Shown: positions 20,586 through 21,081 of the stretch, piece after piece
Numbering within the stretch: the first letter of the stretch is position 1
Layout of the letters: each line of letters begins with the position of its first letter
NCBI GenBank assembly: GCA_009801015.1
Contig: VHZZ01006773.1
Span: forward strand, 58,641-79,721
Direction: 5' to 3'
Length of the DNA: 21,081 nt
Origin: Silene noctiflora
Lineage: Eukaryota > Streptophyta > Magnoliopsida > Caryophyllales > Caryophyllaceae
Made by a program: the position numbers and the translations under genes
Notes under the pieces: generated by a model
What the model was told of the DNA's origin: nothing
The model's database searches: none
What the model saw: the letters and a program-made list of their open reading frames with translations, nothing else

Positions 20586-21081
20586 ATGGCAAGCATTCAC
20601 AGCATTCCAATCTCCAGCATTAATCTTACTACGAAGAGAACAGAGCAGATCACGGTTAGGGTAATTCGTATGTGGTGCAAAAAGTCGNAAACAGATCCAA
20701 CAGAACTATCTGGAGTGGAGCTTATCTTAGTGGACCAAAAAGTATGAAATGCTAGCCTTTTTTGTACCAAGATTTTTAACACAATTAAAAGTATATATAT
20801 GTTGTACTAACATTGATTATTTTTTTTCAGGGAGACACTATTCAAGCAACAATTAAGAAGAAATTGATCAAACTGTTCCTGGAATTACTGAATGAAGGGG
20901 ACACATNCAATATCAGGAAATTCAGCATATCATCGAACAGAGTGGGACTAGACATGGCAATATTCCATCCATGCAAAATATCGTTGGGAGTACAGTACAA
21001 GGATCGTACGAGTTACTATTGCAGACCTTCCTCTTTGTGTCAACAGTTTCTACACATTTAACGAGTTTTTCTATGGAGCAA
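20586..21081 (+). CDS. RPA70-like OB-fold single-strand-DNA-binding protein, partial at window edge
   Basis: Exon 1 (20586-20741) encodes 52 residues with TEQITVRVIRMW and ELSGVELILVDQK. A GT-AG intron of 89 bases (20742-20830, strong T-rich acceptor) follows. Exon 2 continues in phase with GDTIQATIKKKLIKLFLELL, NEGDT, NIRKFSISSNRVG and FHPCKISL. The order 'VRV.R.W ... L.D..G..I.A.I....... F...L.EG....I..F.......' is the N-terminal OB fold (DUF223/RPA1-like DBD) seen in plant RPA70 paralogues and in Helitron-borne RPA genes. Its role would be binding single-stranded DNA. Ambiguous bases fall in two codons (20688, 20907; TNC at 20907 is probably TAC, Tyr). Near 21020 the frame that stays open reaches TAA at 21059-21061, whereas the next frame reads VTIADLPLCVNSFYTFNEFF, which fits the family better. 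A one-base indel, either real decay or an error, is likely. Confidence 0.68.

Larger units (their letters stand above)
19541..21081 (+). mobile_element. probable Helitron, left part, running off the window
   Basis: A TC start directly after an A, in the form TCTATATAAATACAAGATCA, closely resembles the 5' terminus of plant Helitrons. It is followed by CACGCAATTCTGTGCGTCCA, a typical GC-richer patch. Helitrons lack terminal inverted repeats and plant ones often carry RPA-like genes, and exactly such a gene lies inside (20586-21081, same orientation). The interval 19600-20110 is very AT-rich with homopolymer runs and undetermined bases at 19985 and 19990. The CTRR 3' end with its hairpin, and any Rep/helicase gene, would lie beyond the window, so the assignment is inference from the 5' end plus cargo. 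Confidence 0.55.

Noticed and set aside
1-21081. CRISPR array, bacterial operon or prophage
   Set aside because: Spliced genes, LTR elements and MITEs show plant nuclear DNA. No regular repeat-spacer pattern was seen.

Overview
The window looks like nuclear DNA of a flowering plant, most likely a core eudicot. It is AT-rich, with GT-AG introns, plant gene families, Ty3/gypsy and Copia LTR fossils, MITEs, tRNA-derived SINE pieces and a probable Helitron. I cannot name the species from the sequence alone.

Layout. Bases 1-5447 are a graveyard of nested LTR retrotransposons: an Athila/Tat-like LTR end at the left edge, a chromovirus-type Ty3 5' LTR with its initiator-Met primer site (reverse orientation), two further partial LTRs of related families facing each other, and the 3' end of a Copia element. 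A CTCGAGC-rich MITE lies at 5696-6190. Bases about 6600-11101 hold an intact-looking GT47/exostosin glycosyltransferase gene (four coding exons, 632 residues, type II membrane protein) with a Stowaway-like MITE in its last intron. Between 11102 and 12265 lies a tRNA-derived SINE head. Bases 12266-16349 hold a nine-exon gene for an alpha/beta-hydrolase-fold protein (537 residues as modelled) with a GHSKG nucleophile elbow and a plausible Ser-Asp-His triad. Bases 17738-18415 on the minus strand encode a 225-residue single-pass membrane protein of unknown function with a probable 5'UTR intron. From 19541 to the right edge the sequence looks like the left part of a Helitron: a TC start after an A, a long AT-rich leader, then a split gene for an RPA70-like OB-fold single-strand-DNA-binding protein that runs to the edge and shows an apparent frame change near its end. 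Four undetermined bases (19985, 19990, 20688, 20907) lie in this part.

The three host genes do not form an obvious pathway. The GT47 enzyme is probably a Golgi wall-polysaccharide glycosyltransferase, the hydrolase has no known substrate, and the small membrane protein is an orphan to me. The most notable item is the probable Helitron with its RPA-like cargo. Next is a 14-base palindromic motif (CACTCGGTCGAGTG and variants) clustered in three places within the LTR fossils.
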